The notes beneath the pieces are model-generated. The model searched no databases. It had not been told where the DNA came from and saw only the letters and a list, made by a program, of their open reading frames with translations. From NCBI GenBank assembly GCA_017937095.1, contig JAGBEG010000019.1, forward strand, positions 1 through 51,261: a stretch of DNA of 51,261 bases, read 5' to 3'. Positions 35,191-42,225 of this stretch are shown here, in pieces. The position numbers and the translations under genes are program-made. Within the stretch, counting starts at the first letter, position 1. Each line of letters starts with the position of its first letter. The stretch is from Roseburia sp. GTDB taxonomy: Bacteria > Bacillota > Clostridia > Lachnospirales > Lachnospiraceae.

Positions 35191-35233
35191 TATTTCCCTC
35201 ACGATTATCTCACAAGGGCAAAAATAAGGGAAA
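35191..35233. repeat. Inverted repeat and right copy of the 14-bp direct repeat
   Basis: TTTCCCTTATTT just after the recombinase tail faces its complement in AAAAATAAGGGAAA (35220-35233), whose identical copy is at 30039-30052. The position just beyond an integrase end is where an attachment site would lie. Confidence 0.45.
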
Positions 35234-35355
35234 ATACATATCATTTCACTATCTAAGAGGCTGAAAGCCTTGAAAAATAAGGAAAGTTCATGAAATCTCT
35301 CCACAAATACCGGTTTATAGAGCTTACCATCTCGGCACTTTTTTTATTTTACCTT

Positions 35356-36145
35356 TTACTTCATACAGTTCATAACAACACTTATCATCATCTCTTTTTC
35401 TTCCGGATTGGATTCCGCAATCATAATGGTAAGCGCTACAAGCGTGTGGTCGTCAATCAGCTTTTCTCCATCTTTGAACAAAACTCCATTCTTGTCCAGA
35501 AAATATAAAAACATGGTTGCAGCAATGCGCTTGTTTCCGTCAGAAAAGCTGTGATATTTTGTCACCAAATTTCATACTGTCAATAACTTTTCTGCATTCT
35601 TCATAGGTCAGAATATACGTCGCCTCATTTCCGTTTGGACGTACCATGCTCTGATGGTCGTAAGCATCCAGCAGCTCCAATGCCTGACTATATCGTTCCA
35701 CCACAGTCAATACCTGTTTCGTATCCAGATGATTTTCCACTCTCTTCATAACCCGTATCACCTCGTTTAACTGATTCATACGATTATGATTCACGGCATA
35801 TCCTTTGATTATGTATTCTTTCAGTACCGAATTTGCCCAACGGCGAAATTCAACGCCACGCTTTGATTTTACACGATAGCCCACTGAGATGATGACATCC
35901 AGCGAATAGTATGCCACGGGTTTGTCTGAATTTGCAATTTGCAAAAAATGCAAATTGCTTTCCCTCTCTGCTTCATCTTCTTTAAATATGTTATGAATAT
36001 GCCTTGAAATAACAGAAACATCTCTGTCAAACAGCTCCGTCATTTGAGCTTGCGTCAGCCAAACGTTTTCTTCCTCAACAGGAACTTCTAATTTAATGGT
36101 CTTATCCCGTGTTTCAAATAACACGATTTCGTTTTTATCTAACAT
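35356..36145 (-). pseudogene. RhuM-Fic fusion gene broken by an internal deletion
   Basis: The start at 36145 (GGAGGTGCT before ATG) opens a RhuM-family protein: VWLTQAQMTELFDRDVSVIS (helix-turn-helix) and DVIISVGYRVKSKRGVEFRR. At about 35565 the frame breaks. The downstream frame begins at YHSFSDGNKRIAATMFLYFL, the intact Fic active-site motif HxFxDGNKR, and ends at 35356. In full-length relatives these halves are joined by about 40-50 residues, absent here, so a deletion with frameshift has occurred. Fic enzymes usually transfer AMP to proteins; this copy should be dead unless the C-terminal piece is translated alone. Confidence 0.82.
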
Positions 36146-36176
36146 AGCACCTCCGCAGCTTTCATTTATAATTGCT

Positions 36177-36971
36177 TCAATTCCACATTTCTCCTGCCAA
36201 ATCATACTCCTTCGACCTTACAACGAGAGCCCTGTCTTTCAATATTTCGCTTATAATTCGATGCTCCAGCTTTTTTCTTCTCTCCAAATGCATCAAAAGA
36301 CCGTCCATCCCGCGAAGCAAATGCCGCTTTCCATATGGAGAATCCTCCAAATACTGAACCATGAGTGGAAACCACAATTCGTTTCCCTCATCATCAGAAC
36401 GCTCCTTCCTGATCACCTCAATCGTTCCGAAAATATCTTCCACATCAAGATAAATGATTTTATATGTTTTATTGCTAAGAACCTGTTCCAGCTTTCTGTA
36501 AAAATCAAGAATCTCCTCATCCGTCATCATCAGATAAAGCATCTGGTTTTCGATGATGTTCTGAAAAACAGAGCACTCAAAAATCTGTCCCGTACCATTC
36601 CATTTTTGATAACGGTTTAATATAATGTTTTCAAACAAATCCCTCGCAACATTTCCATTGTAAATTTCGTATTGCTCCAAATCCTTATGAAAGCCTTCTA
36701 CGTCTGTCAGAATCTGTGTATAGCAGATAATTCTGTGGTCGTCCTCAATAACCGTCTTGTCAGCAATTTCCTGCTCCAACATGGGATAACGCGCCAATAC
36801 CTCCCCGTACTGTGCCTCTGTGACATACGCGCACCATGCCAATTCAACCGGAGAATAATCTCCCTCACGAAATACTTTATACTCCGGCAATTTGGCGGAA
36901 AGCGCCCCAATCATGGTACTTTTCCCTGCTCCCTGCAGGCCTTCTACAAAATAGTTTGTGAAATTCCCCAT
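36177..36971 (-). CDS. P-loop NTPase, kinase-like, unknown substrate
   Basis: 264 residues. A Walker A motif GLQGAGKST lies at residues 11-19 right at the N-terminus, as in nucleotide or small-molecule kinases. YKIIYLDVEDI could be the Walker B strand, and RRKKLEHRII supplies basic residues near the end. The region VIEDDHRIICYTQIL has no clear match. AGGAGGAG precedes the ATG. It is 31 bases upstream of the broken RhuM-Fic gene, probably co-transcribed. Function unassigned. Confidence 0.65.
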   Translation of the reverse strand: MGNFTNYFVEGLQGAGKSTMIGALSAKLPEYKVFREGDYSPVELAWCAYVTEAQYGEVLARYPMLEQEIADKTVIEDDHRIICYTQILTDVEGFHKDLEQYEIYNGNVARDLFENIILNRYQKWNGTGQIFECSVFQNIIENQMLYLMMTDEEILDFYRKLEQVLSNKTYKIIYLDVEDIFGTIEVIRKERSDDEGNELWFPLMVQYLEDSPYGKRHLLRGMDGLLMHLERRKKLEHRIISEILKDRALVVRSKEYDLAGEMWN

Positions 36972-37020
36972 ATTGTTCTCCTCCTAACTTCTATAAACCG
37001 AATACTACCCGGCCCGTGCT

Positions 37021-37466
37021 CTATACTTTAAAGAGGGGCAGGTTTTCTTTATCTGTTATTGCTTTGCTGTAAAATCCCAGAAAATCTTTCTTCTCCCAAC
37101 CTTTACTGAGCCAGAATTTCTTCCCCTGCTCATTTGTTTCCATCACATTCAAACATACTCTCGTAATGCCCTCTTTCTGCAATGCTTCTACGGCGGCGTC
37201 TACTAAGCCGGAAGCGATTCCCCGCCCCGATATTCCGGCAAAACAACCGTATGATAAATATATCCTCTTCTGCCATCGTGCCCGCTTAAAATTGCCCCCA
37301 CTAATTTATCATCTTCATATGCCACAAAATTTGTGTAAGGATTTCGCTTTAGAAAAGAAGAAATTCCTTCTTTGGAATCATCTAAACTGCGCAACCCCAT
37401 ATTAGGCGTATTTTTCCACATTACAAAAAGCTCCTCGTAATCGTTTGTCGTCATTATCCTTATCAA
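37021..37466 (-). pseudogene. Frameshifted GNAT acetyltransferase
   Basis: The frame from TTG 37466 (GAGG 7 bases upstream) reads well to VVLPEYRG and then derails near 37225 in a G-rich run (CGGGGCGGGG). Shifting frame by one restores RGIASGLVDAAVEALQKEGI and a GNAT ending NEQGKKFWLSKGWEKKDF to a stop at 37021-37023. The restored protein has the coenzyme A loop R-G-R-G-I-A. A homopolymer slip in the genome or in sequencing explains it. Confidence 0.82.
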
Positions 37467-37467
37467 A

Positions 37468-37773
37468 TCAACACCTCAAATCCGTATAATAGATAATTTC
37501 TTTGCCCAGCGATTTGGCAAATTCAATTTCACTTCTTGTGCTGCTTCCTATATAGTTGTCTACATTTACAACCAAAATAGCATCCGACAATTTTATTCTC
37601 TCTTTATGCATTTTATCCAGCATAATAATTTCTTCCTCTGTATAATCTTCTTTATTCGATTTGGCAGGATAGATTATGCTTAACATACAATTTCCCTGTA
37701 AATCCATTTCTTCTGTTATTTCCATTATCTCTTTCATAAATCTTAAACTGCCGCATACCGTTATGATCTTCAT
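37468..37773 (-). CDS. Small nucleoside 2-deoxyribosyltransferase-like protein
   Basis: 101 residues. The opening MKIITVCGSLRFMKEI, the VVNVDNYIGSSTRSEIEFA segment (Asn/Asp and a Glu near the end) and the alternating strand-helix pattern resemble the nucleoside 2-deoxyribosyltransferase/TIR-like fold, in a minimal form. Its stop is two bases before the TTG start of the frameshifted GNAT gene. The reaction is not certain. Confidence 0.6.
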   Translation of the reverse strand: MKIITVCGSLRFMKEIMEITEEMDLQGNCMLSIIYPAKSNKEDYTEEEIIMLDKMHKERIKLSDAILVVNVDNYIGSSTRSEIEFAKSLGKEIIYYTDLRC

Positions 37774-37817
37774 ATTCCCATCCCTTAGAAAATTCTGATT
37801 TCAAGAACTACTCCTGC

Positions 37818-38345
37818 TCACTTTGTACATACCGCTTTTATAATATCCGCATCCAACCCTTCACCAATAAACTGAACAAAATCATGATGATTTTCTGTAA
37901 TAAGCCAACGAAACTTTTTATCAGTAATATAATAATCTATCGGCTCTAATGCCTCGTTAATGATCAGATGGACGACAGCAGGACTGCACTCTGTTATCCA
38001 ATATTTCGCGTCCCCTTCATCATCTTCAAGAAGAAGATATACCTTTTCACATTTTACAATTTCAGGCAGTTTTTCAATCCATTCATAAGAGGCATTGTTT
38101 TCTACTCCTTCTGCAAAAGCATAAATTCTCTTCATATTCTTTTGGAAACCATTTTCAATATTGGACCAATATAGCCCGTGATTTCTTGCATATCTCTCAT
38201 CTACAAAACGCTCCCGTACTCTTTCATAAACATTTCTCCATTCATAAATACGCAGAAATCTAAAATCGTTTTCAGATATATGATTTTTCTGACAATATTC
38301 CACTATTTCAAGCCGTAATCCGTTCCATTTGTGATATTTCTGCAT
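37818..38345 (-). CDS. Unrecognised protein with acidic C-terminal half
   Basis: 175 residues from ATG 38345, with GAGGG 6 bases upstream and the stop of the HAD gene 2 bases away; a start 26 codons earlier would overlap that gene extensively. YEWRNVYERVRERFVDERYA suggests an N-terminal helical part, and KKFRWLITENHHDFVQFIGE a C-terminal strand-turn region with two adjacent His. I do not recognise the family. It resembles immunity-type or SMI1-like small proteins only loosely. Confidence 0.6.
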   Translation of the reverse strand: MQKYHKWNGLRLEIVEYCQKNHISENDFRFLRIYEWRNVYERVRERFVDERYARNHGLYWSNIENGFQKNMKRIYAFAEGVENNASYEWIEKLPEIVKCEKVYLLLEDDEGDAKYWITECSPAVVHLIINEALEPIDYYITDKKFRWLITENHHDFVQFIGEGLDADIIKAVCTK

Positions 38346-38347
38346 AA

Positions 38348-38962
38348 TCAACCCTCTTCTACCAGAAACCCTGCCGCCCGCAGATTTTTCCGCAATTCGC
38401 CCATATCCTGATGATACACGCATCCCTGCATTCCGAGCCGCATTCCCGCCTCGATATTCGCCGGGGAATCATCCACGAAAAAGCACGTTTGAGGCTTTAT
38501 TTTCATCTTTTCAAAGAAATCCAGATAAGCTTCCCGCTCCGGTTTTAAATACCCGTTCTCACAGGAAATCCAGATACCGTCCATATAAGAAATTGACGGA
38601 ATATTCCTCGAGAACTGCCGGAAACGATGTGATGCGTTAGACATCAGATACAGATTGTACCCCTGCTGTTTTAATTCTGCAAGCAGCGCCTCCATCGGCG
38701 GATTCGGCTCCTGTTTCATGCGAAATTCCCGGATAAAACGCTCTGTGAGCGCCCACATTTTCTCTGGCATACGCTTATTTATGGATGCGACTGCCTCCTC
38801 GTCGGTCATCGTTCCGCGATCCATGCAAATCCACTCCACAGAACCGCAAATCTGGTTCTTTATCAGGTGAAAAGCTTCCTCATCTTCGGCATAATTCCAT
38901 ATGTAATCGGCAAGCGTGTATTTCGTTAATACATTTCCCATGTCAAATACAACGTTTTCCAT
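38348..38962 (-). CDS. HAD-superfamily phosphatase, YihX-like
   Basis: 204 residues. Motif I is VVFDMGNVLTKY with the nucleophile Asp7, motif II LMSNAS, motif III Lys in YLKPEREAY, and motif IV FFVDDSPANIEAG. The cap domain is the small helical insertion between motifs I and II. This pattern matches the subgroup that dephosphorylates sugar phosphates such as glucose 1-phosphate. GGAGG precedes the ATG. Six bases separate it from the nucleotidyltransferase gene. Confidence 0.87.
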   Translation of the reverse strand: MENVVFDMGNVLTKYTLADYIWNYAEDEEAFHLIKNQICGSVEWICMDRGTMTDEEAVASINKRMPEKMWALTERFIREFRMKQEPNPPMEALLAELKQQGYNLYLMSNASHRFRQFSRNIPSISYMDGIWISCENGYLKPEREAYLDFFEKMKIKPQTCFFVDDSPANIEAGMRLGMQGCVYHQDMGELRKNLRAAGFLVEEG

Positions 38963-38968
38963 GTCTGT

Positions 38969-39631
38969 CTATACCTCCCCGCCAAGCAGGCTCTGCGCCC
39001 AGAGAAACAATATTTCTGACAATTCCGCAAAATCCCACTCTGCATTGTCTGCTCTTACGCACATATAGTTTTTCAGAATTTCGCGCTCCGGCATATCCGC
39101 CCGCTCCAAAAGCGCACTTTTTTGCTTCACATATTCGCCTGTCTTTTGATAATAAACCGCCTGCACAGTAATGGCTGATGCTTTGTACAAATCTTTGAGC
39201 ACTTCCCGGCTCTTTTCATGGAGCATATTGTGTACGCAGCCATGATATATATTTCCTGCGCCAATCTGAATTGCCCGCGCTACTGCTTCCTTTGTGAGCA
39301 GCGCGCGAAGCGGCTCCAAGCCTCCGACAAGCGGCGTTGTATCGAAATAGAACTGAAATAAATCAGACGGCTCCCAGTGGAAAAGTTCTTCTTTTCCGGA
39401 CAGGAAACCACAAATAAGTTCTCGGTTCGGGAGCTTCGAAATTGCCGTATCATATTGTCTGATATCATCCGGTGTAAGTTTATCCAGAATTACGACCACA
39501 TCAATATCGCTCTGGTCTGTGGCTTCGCCGCGCCCGTAACTGCCCTGGATTCCAATACACACGATTCGGTCGTCGAAAGTGCGCTGGATGGTTTCTGTAA
39601 AATTTTTCAGCCATTTTTCTATTTCAATCAT
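38969..39631 (-). CDS. Nucleotidyltransferase-fold protein (MNT type)
   Basis: 220 residues. IQGSYGRGEATDQSDIDVVV contains the nucleotidyltransferase signature GS-x(10)-DxD for metal and NTP binding (residues about 28-46). A helical domain follows. This layout is shared by aminoglycoside adenylyltransferases (AadA/ANT type) and by antitoxin-type minimal nucleotidyltransferases. No partner HEPN gene is adjacent. Whether it modifies a drug cannot be told. Confidence 0.78.
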   Translation of the reverse strand: MIEIEKWLKNFTETIQRTFDDRIVCIGIQGSYGRGEATDQSDIDVVVILDKLTPDDIRQYDTAISKLPNRELICGFLSGKEELFHWEPSDLFQFYFDTTPLVGGLEPLRALLTKEAVARAIQIGAGNIYHGCVHNMLHEKSREVLKDLYKASAITVQAVYYQKTGEYVKQKSALLERADMPEREILKNYMCVRADNAEWDFAELSEILFLWAQSLLGGEV

Positions 39632-39671
39632 AGTGTAAACTCCTTGGAATGATGTGTTGCGGCTCGCGGGC

Positions 39672-39848
39672 TTCGCCCTATCAATCCCTGCCGACTCTCT
39701 ACTCCGCCGTGCTCCGCGCTCGATTTCGGCGGCGAACTTGTTCGCCTTGCCCTTTCATCTCGCCGAGGCAGTTTGGCTGACTTTGGGGCATTCGCCCTAT
39801 CAATCCCTGCCGACTCTCTACTCCGCCGTGCTCCGCGCTCGATTTCGG
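39672..39848. repeat. Perfect 58-bp direct repeat, 119-bp period
   Basis: Bases 39672-39729 and 39791-39848 are identical. Between them lies the hairpin GGCGAACTTGTTCGCC, whose core GCGAACTTGTTCGC recurs at 45400. Short inverted units of the type GGGCTTCGCCC / GGGCATTCGCCC occur five times in 39668-39981. No gene is visible in the gap 39632-40050. Confidence 0.85.
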
Positions 39849-39935
39849 GCTTCGCCCTTCATCTCGCTCGGGGGCTTCGCCCTATCAGCCCCGTCATAAA
39901 TAAATTTTCCTGCTACTTATCTACCCCGCCGGGGA

Positions 39936-39963
39936 CAAGCGCCAAGCGGTAAACCGCTCGGCG
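39936..39963. repeat. Hairpin AGCGCC-AGCGGT / ACCGCT-GGCGCT
   Basis: A strong stem with one internal mismatch and an AA loop, part of the palindromic repeat cluster downstream of the ABC exporter. Confidence 0.6.
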
Positions 39964-39992
39964 CTCGCGGGCATTCGCCCTACCAATCCGCA

Positions 39993-40034
39993 AAGATACA
40001 AATATTTTTCTGCAAGCAGAAATATTTGTATCTT
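39993..40034 (-). terminator. Terminator-like long hairpin downstream of the ABC exporter
   Basis: AAGATACAAATATTT and AAATATTTGTATCTT (15 bp), extended by CTGC/GCAG near the loop, lie 17 bases beyond the stop of the exporter's second gene. It can function in both directions, though T runs are short. Confidence 0.65.
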
Positions 40035-40050
40035 CACGTCTTGCCCCGGC

Positions 40051-41841
40051 TCATTGCAGTCCCGCAAATTGTGCCATGTAGAGGTCGTAGTAGGCGCCTT
40101 TTTTTTGCATGAGTTCCGCCGGGCTTCCCTGCTCTAAGATGCCTCCCTTATCAATGACGAAGATACGGTCGGCATTCTGGATTGTAGAGAGTCGATGCGC
40201 AATAACGAAGCTCGTTCTGCCGGAAAGCAGCGCTTCGATGCCTTTCTGTACCAGAAGCTCGGTGTGCGTGTCGATGCTTGAAGTCGCCTCGTCGAGTATC
40301 AGGATTTTCGGCATGGAAATCATCGTCCGCGCAAATGCAATCAACTGGCGCTGCCCGATGGAGAGCCCTGCTCCGTGCTCCTTAAGTTCTGTGTCGTAAC
40401 CCTTTTCCATCTTCATAATGAAATCATGCGCATTGACCGCCTTTGCCGCCGCGATCATTTCCTCGTCGGTCGCATCCAATTTTCCATAAAGGATGTTCTC
40501 GCGAACCGTCCCATGAAAAATGAAGTTATCCTGCGTCATGACGCCCATCTGCCGCCGCAGGCTCTCAATGGAAACCTTCGTGAGGTCATAACCGTCCACG
40601 GAAATTACTCCGTCCTCAATGTCATAGAAACGGCTGATTAAGTTCACGATCGTTGTCTTACCTGCTCCGGTCGGACCGACAAGTGCAATCGTCTCGCCCG
40701 GTTCTACTGTGAAGCTGACGTTTTCTAAGACCTTCGTCTCCGCAGGCGTTCCCTTGTCGTAAGTGAAATTCACATGGGAAAATTCCACTTTTCCTTTTAC
40801 CTCCGGCAGCTCCGTCACATCCGCCGCATCGACAATGTCCGCTTCCGTATCAAGAATATCAAAAATACGCTCCGCCGCCGTCAGATTCGTCACGAGATTG
40901 TTGTAAAAATTACTCAGGTTCATAATCGGATTCCAGAACATGTTGATATAAGTACCGAACGCCACCAGCAGTCCGACTGATACCTTCTCGAAGCCCAGGA
41001 AGCGCACGCCCACAAGGTAGAGCATCATCGCTCCGAAGCCCCAGCAGAAATCGACGACCGGACCGAACATATCTGCGTAACGCACCGCATCCACAAACGA
41101 CTGCTGATGCTCGTCTGTCAGATTTCCAAAAATCTCTTTCGTCTCGTCCTCCGCGCCAAAGCTCTGCACAACATTCATACCCGCGATATCCTCGTGCACG
41201 TAAGCATTCAGATTAGAAGATTTCTTGCGGAAAATCTGCCAGCGCTTGTGCGACGCTGTCTGCACGAACCAGACGCCAAGCGCCATGACCGGGATCGTAC
41301 TAAGCGACGCTAACGCAAGTCTCCAGTCCTTGACCACCATAATCACCACAACGCCAAGCACAGTAATCATTTCCGGCACCAGAGTCGTTACGACATTGAC
41401 GAGCACATCCTTAAGAGAATTGACGTCTCCGATAATTCGCGCCAGAATTTTCCCGGTCGGTCTGCTGTCAAAAAAGGAAAATGACAGCGTCTGGATATGC
41501 TCATACAGATCCTGACGGATGCGGAGCAATATCTTATTGGAAACCATTGCCATCACATACATCCGAATCTTCACCATAATAATGAAAATAATATTTAAAA
41601 TCAGTGCAAAAATTCCAAGCTTCATCAGACCTTCGAAATCCGAATCCGCAATATAATGGTCGATTGCCTCCTCAATCAGAAGCGGGTTGACCAGTGAAAT
41701 AGCAACCGTCACGCCCATGCAAAACAGCACGCCGATTAAGATGCCCTTGTATTCCAGCAGGTAGGAAAACAGTCTTCGGAAAATCTTCTTTTTGTCCGTG
41801 TTTTCCATAAATTCGTCTTCACGATAGGAATTGACTGCCAT
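40051..41841 (-). CDS. ABC exporter half-transporter, catalytically canonical subunit
   Basis: 596 residues: six-helix membrane domain (about 25-320), then the ATPase domain with Walker A VGPTGAGKTT, signature LSIGQRQ, and Walker B ILILDEATSSIDT carrying the catalytic Glu. With the upstream gene it forms a heterodimeric exporter of the BmrCD/LmrCD kind, in which only one of the two ATP sites is fully active; this subunit supplies the intact Walker B Glu. Exported drug unknown. The gap to the partner (363 bases) holds three palindromic repeats, unusual for such a pair. Confidence 0.93.
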   Translation of the reverse strand: MAVNSYREDEFMENTDKKKIFRRLFSYLLEYKGILIGVLFCMGVTVAISLVNPLLIEEAIDHYIADSDFEGLMKLGIFALILNIIFIIMVKIRMYVMAMVSNKILLRIRQDLYEHIQTLSFSFFDSRPTGKILARIIGDVNSLKDVLVNVVTTLVPEMITVLGVVVIMVVKDWRLALASLSTIPVMALGVWFVQTASHKRWQIFRKKSSNLNAYVHEDIAGMNVVQSFGAEDETKEIFGNLTDEHQQSFVDAVRYADMFGPVVDFCWGFGAMMLYLVGVRFLGFEKVSVGLLVAFGTYINMFWNPIMNLSNFYNNLVTNLTAAERIFDILDTEADIVDAADVTELPEVKGKVEFSHVNFTYDKGTPAETKVLENVSFTVEPGETIALVGPTGAGKTTIVNLISRFYDIEDGVISVDGYDLTKVSIESLRRQMGVMTQDNFIFHGTVRENILYGKLDATDEEMIAAAKAVNAHDFIMKMEKGYDTELKEHGAGLSIGQRQLIAFARTMISMPKILILDEATSSIDTHTELLVQKGIEALLSGRTSFVIAHRLSTIQNADRIFVIDKGGILEQGSPAELMQKKGAYYDLYMAQFAGLQ

Positions 41842-41883
41842 ACGTTTTCAGTCCCCCTTTTCTCTTTTTCCTAAATTCTAATT

Positions 41884-42225
41884 TACTCCGCAGCGCACCA
41901 TTCGGGAGCATAGCTCCCTCATTTCGCGGCATTCGCCGCATCCCTGCCGCTTCCGCCGAAGTTAGCTGCAAGCAGCTAGGCTTACTCCGTCTGCACCCGC
42001 AATCTACTCCGCAGCGCACATTCGGGAGCTAAAGCTCCCTCATTTCGCGGCATTCGCCGCATGGCTGCTTCCTCCGTTAGCCTTAGCTGCTAGCAGCTAG
42101 GCTTACTCCGTCCGCACCCGCAATTTACCCCGCAGCGCACCATTCGGGAGCTGAAGCTCCCTCATTTCGCGGCATTCGCCGCATCCCTGCCGCTTCCGCC
42201 GAAGTTAGCTGCAAGCAGCTACTTC
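41884..42225. repeat. Three tandem repeats of about 121 bp, each with several hairpins
   Basis: Units start at 41884, 42005 and 42126. Each contains CAGCGCAC, the hairpins GGGAGC-AGCTCCC, GCGGCATTCGCCGC and TAGCTGC-GCAGCTA, and GGCTTACTCCGTC. The third unit is truncated and supplies the last codons and stop of the ABC gene upstream. No gene lies in this gap. Confidence 0.85.

Noticed and set aside
18295-39631. Integron or CRISPR array
   Set aside because: No attC-like imperfect palindromes at gene junctions, no integron integrase, and no regular repeat-spacer pattern.
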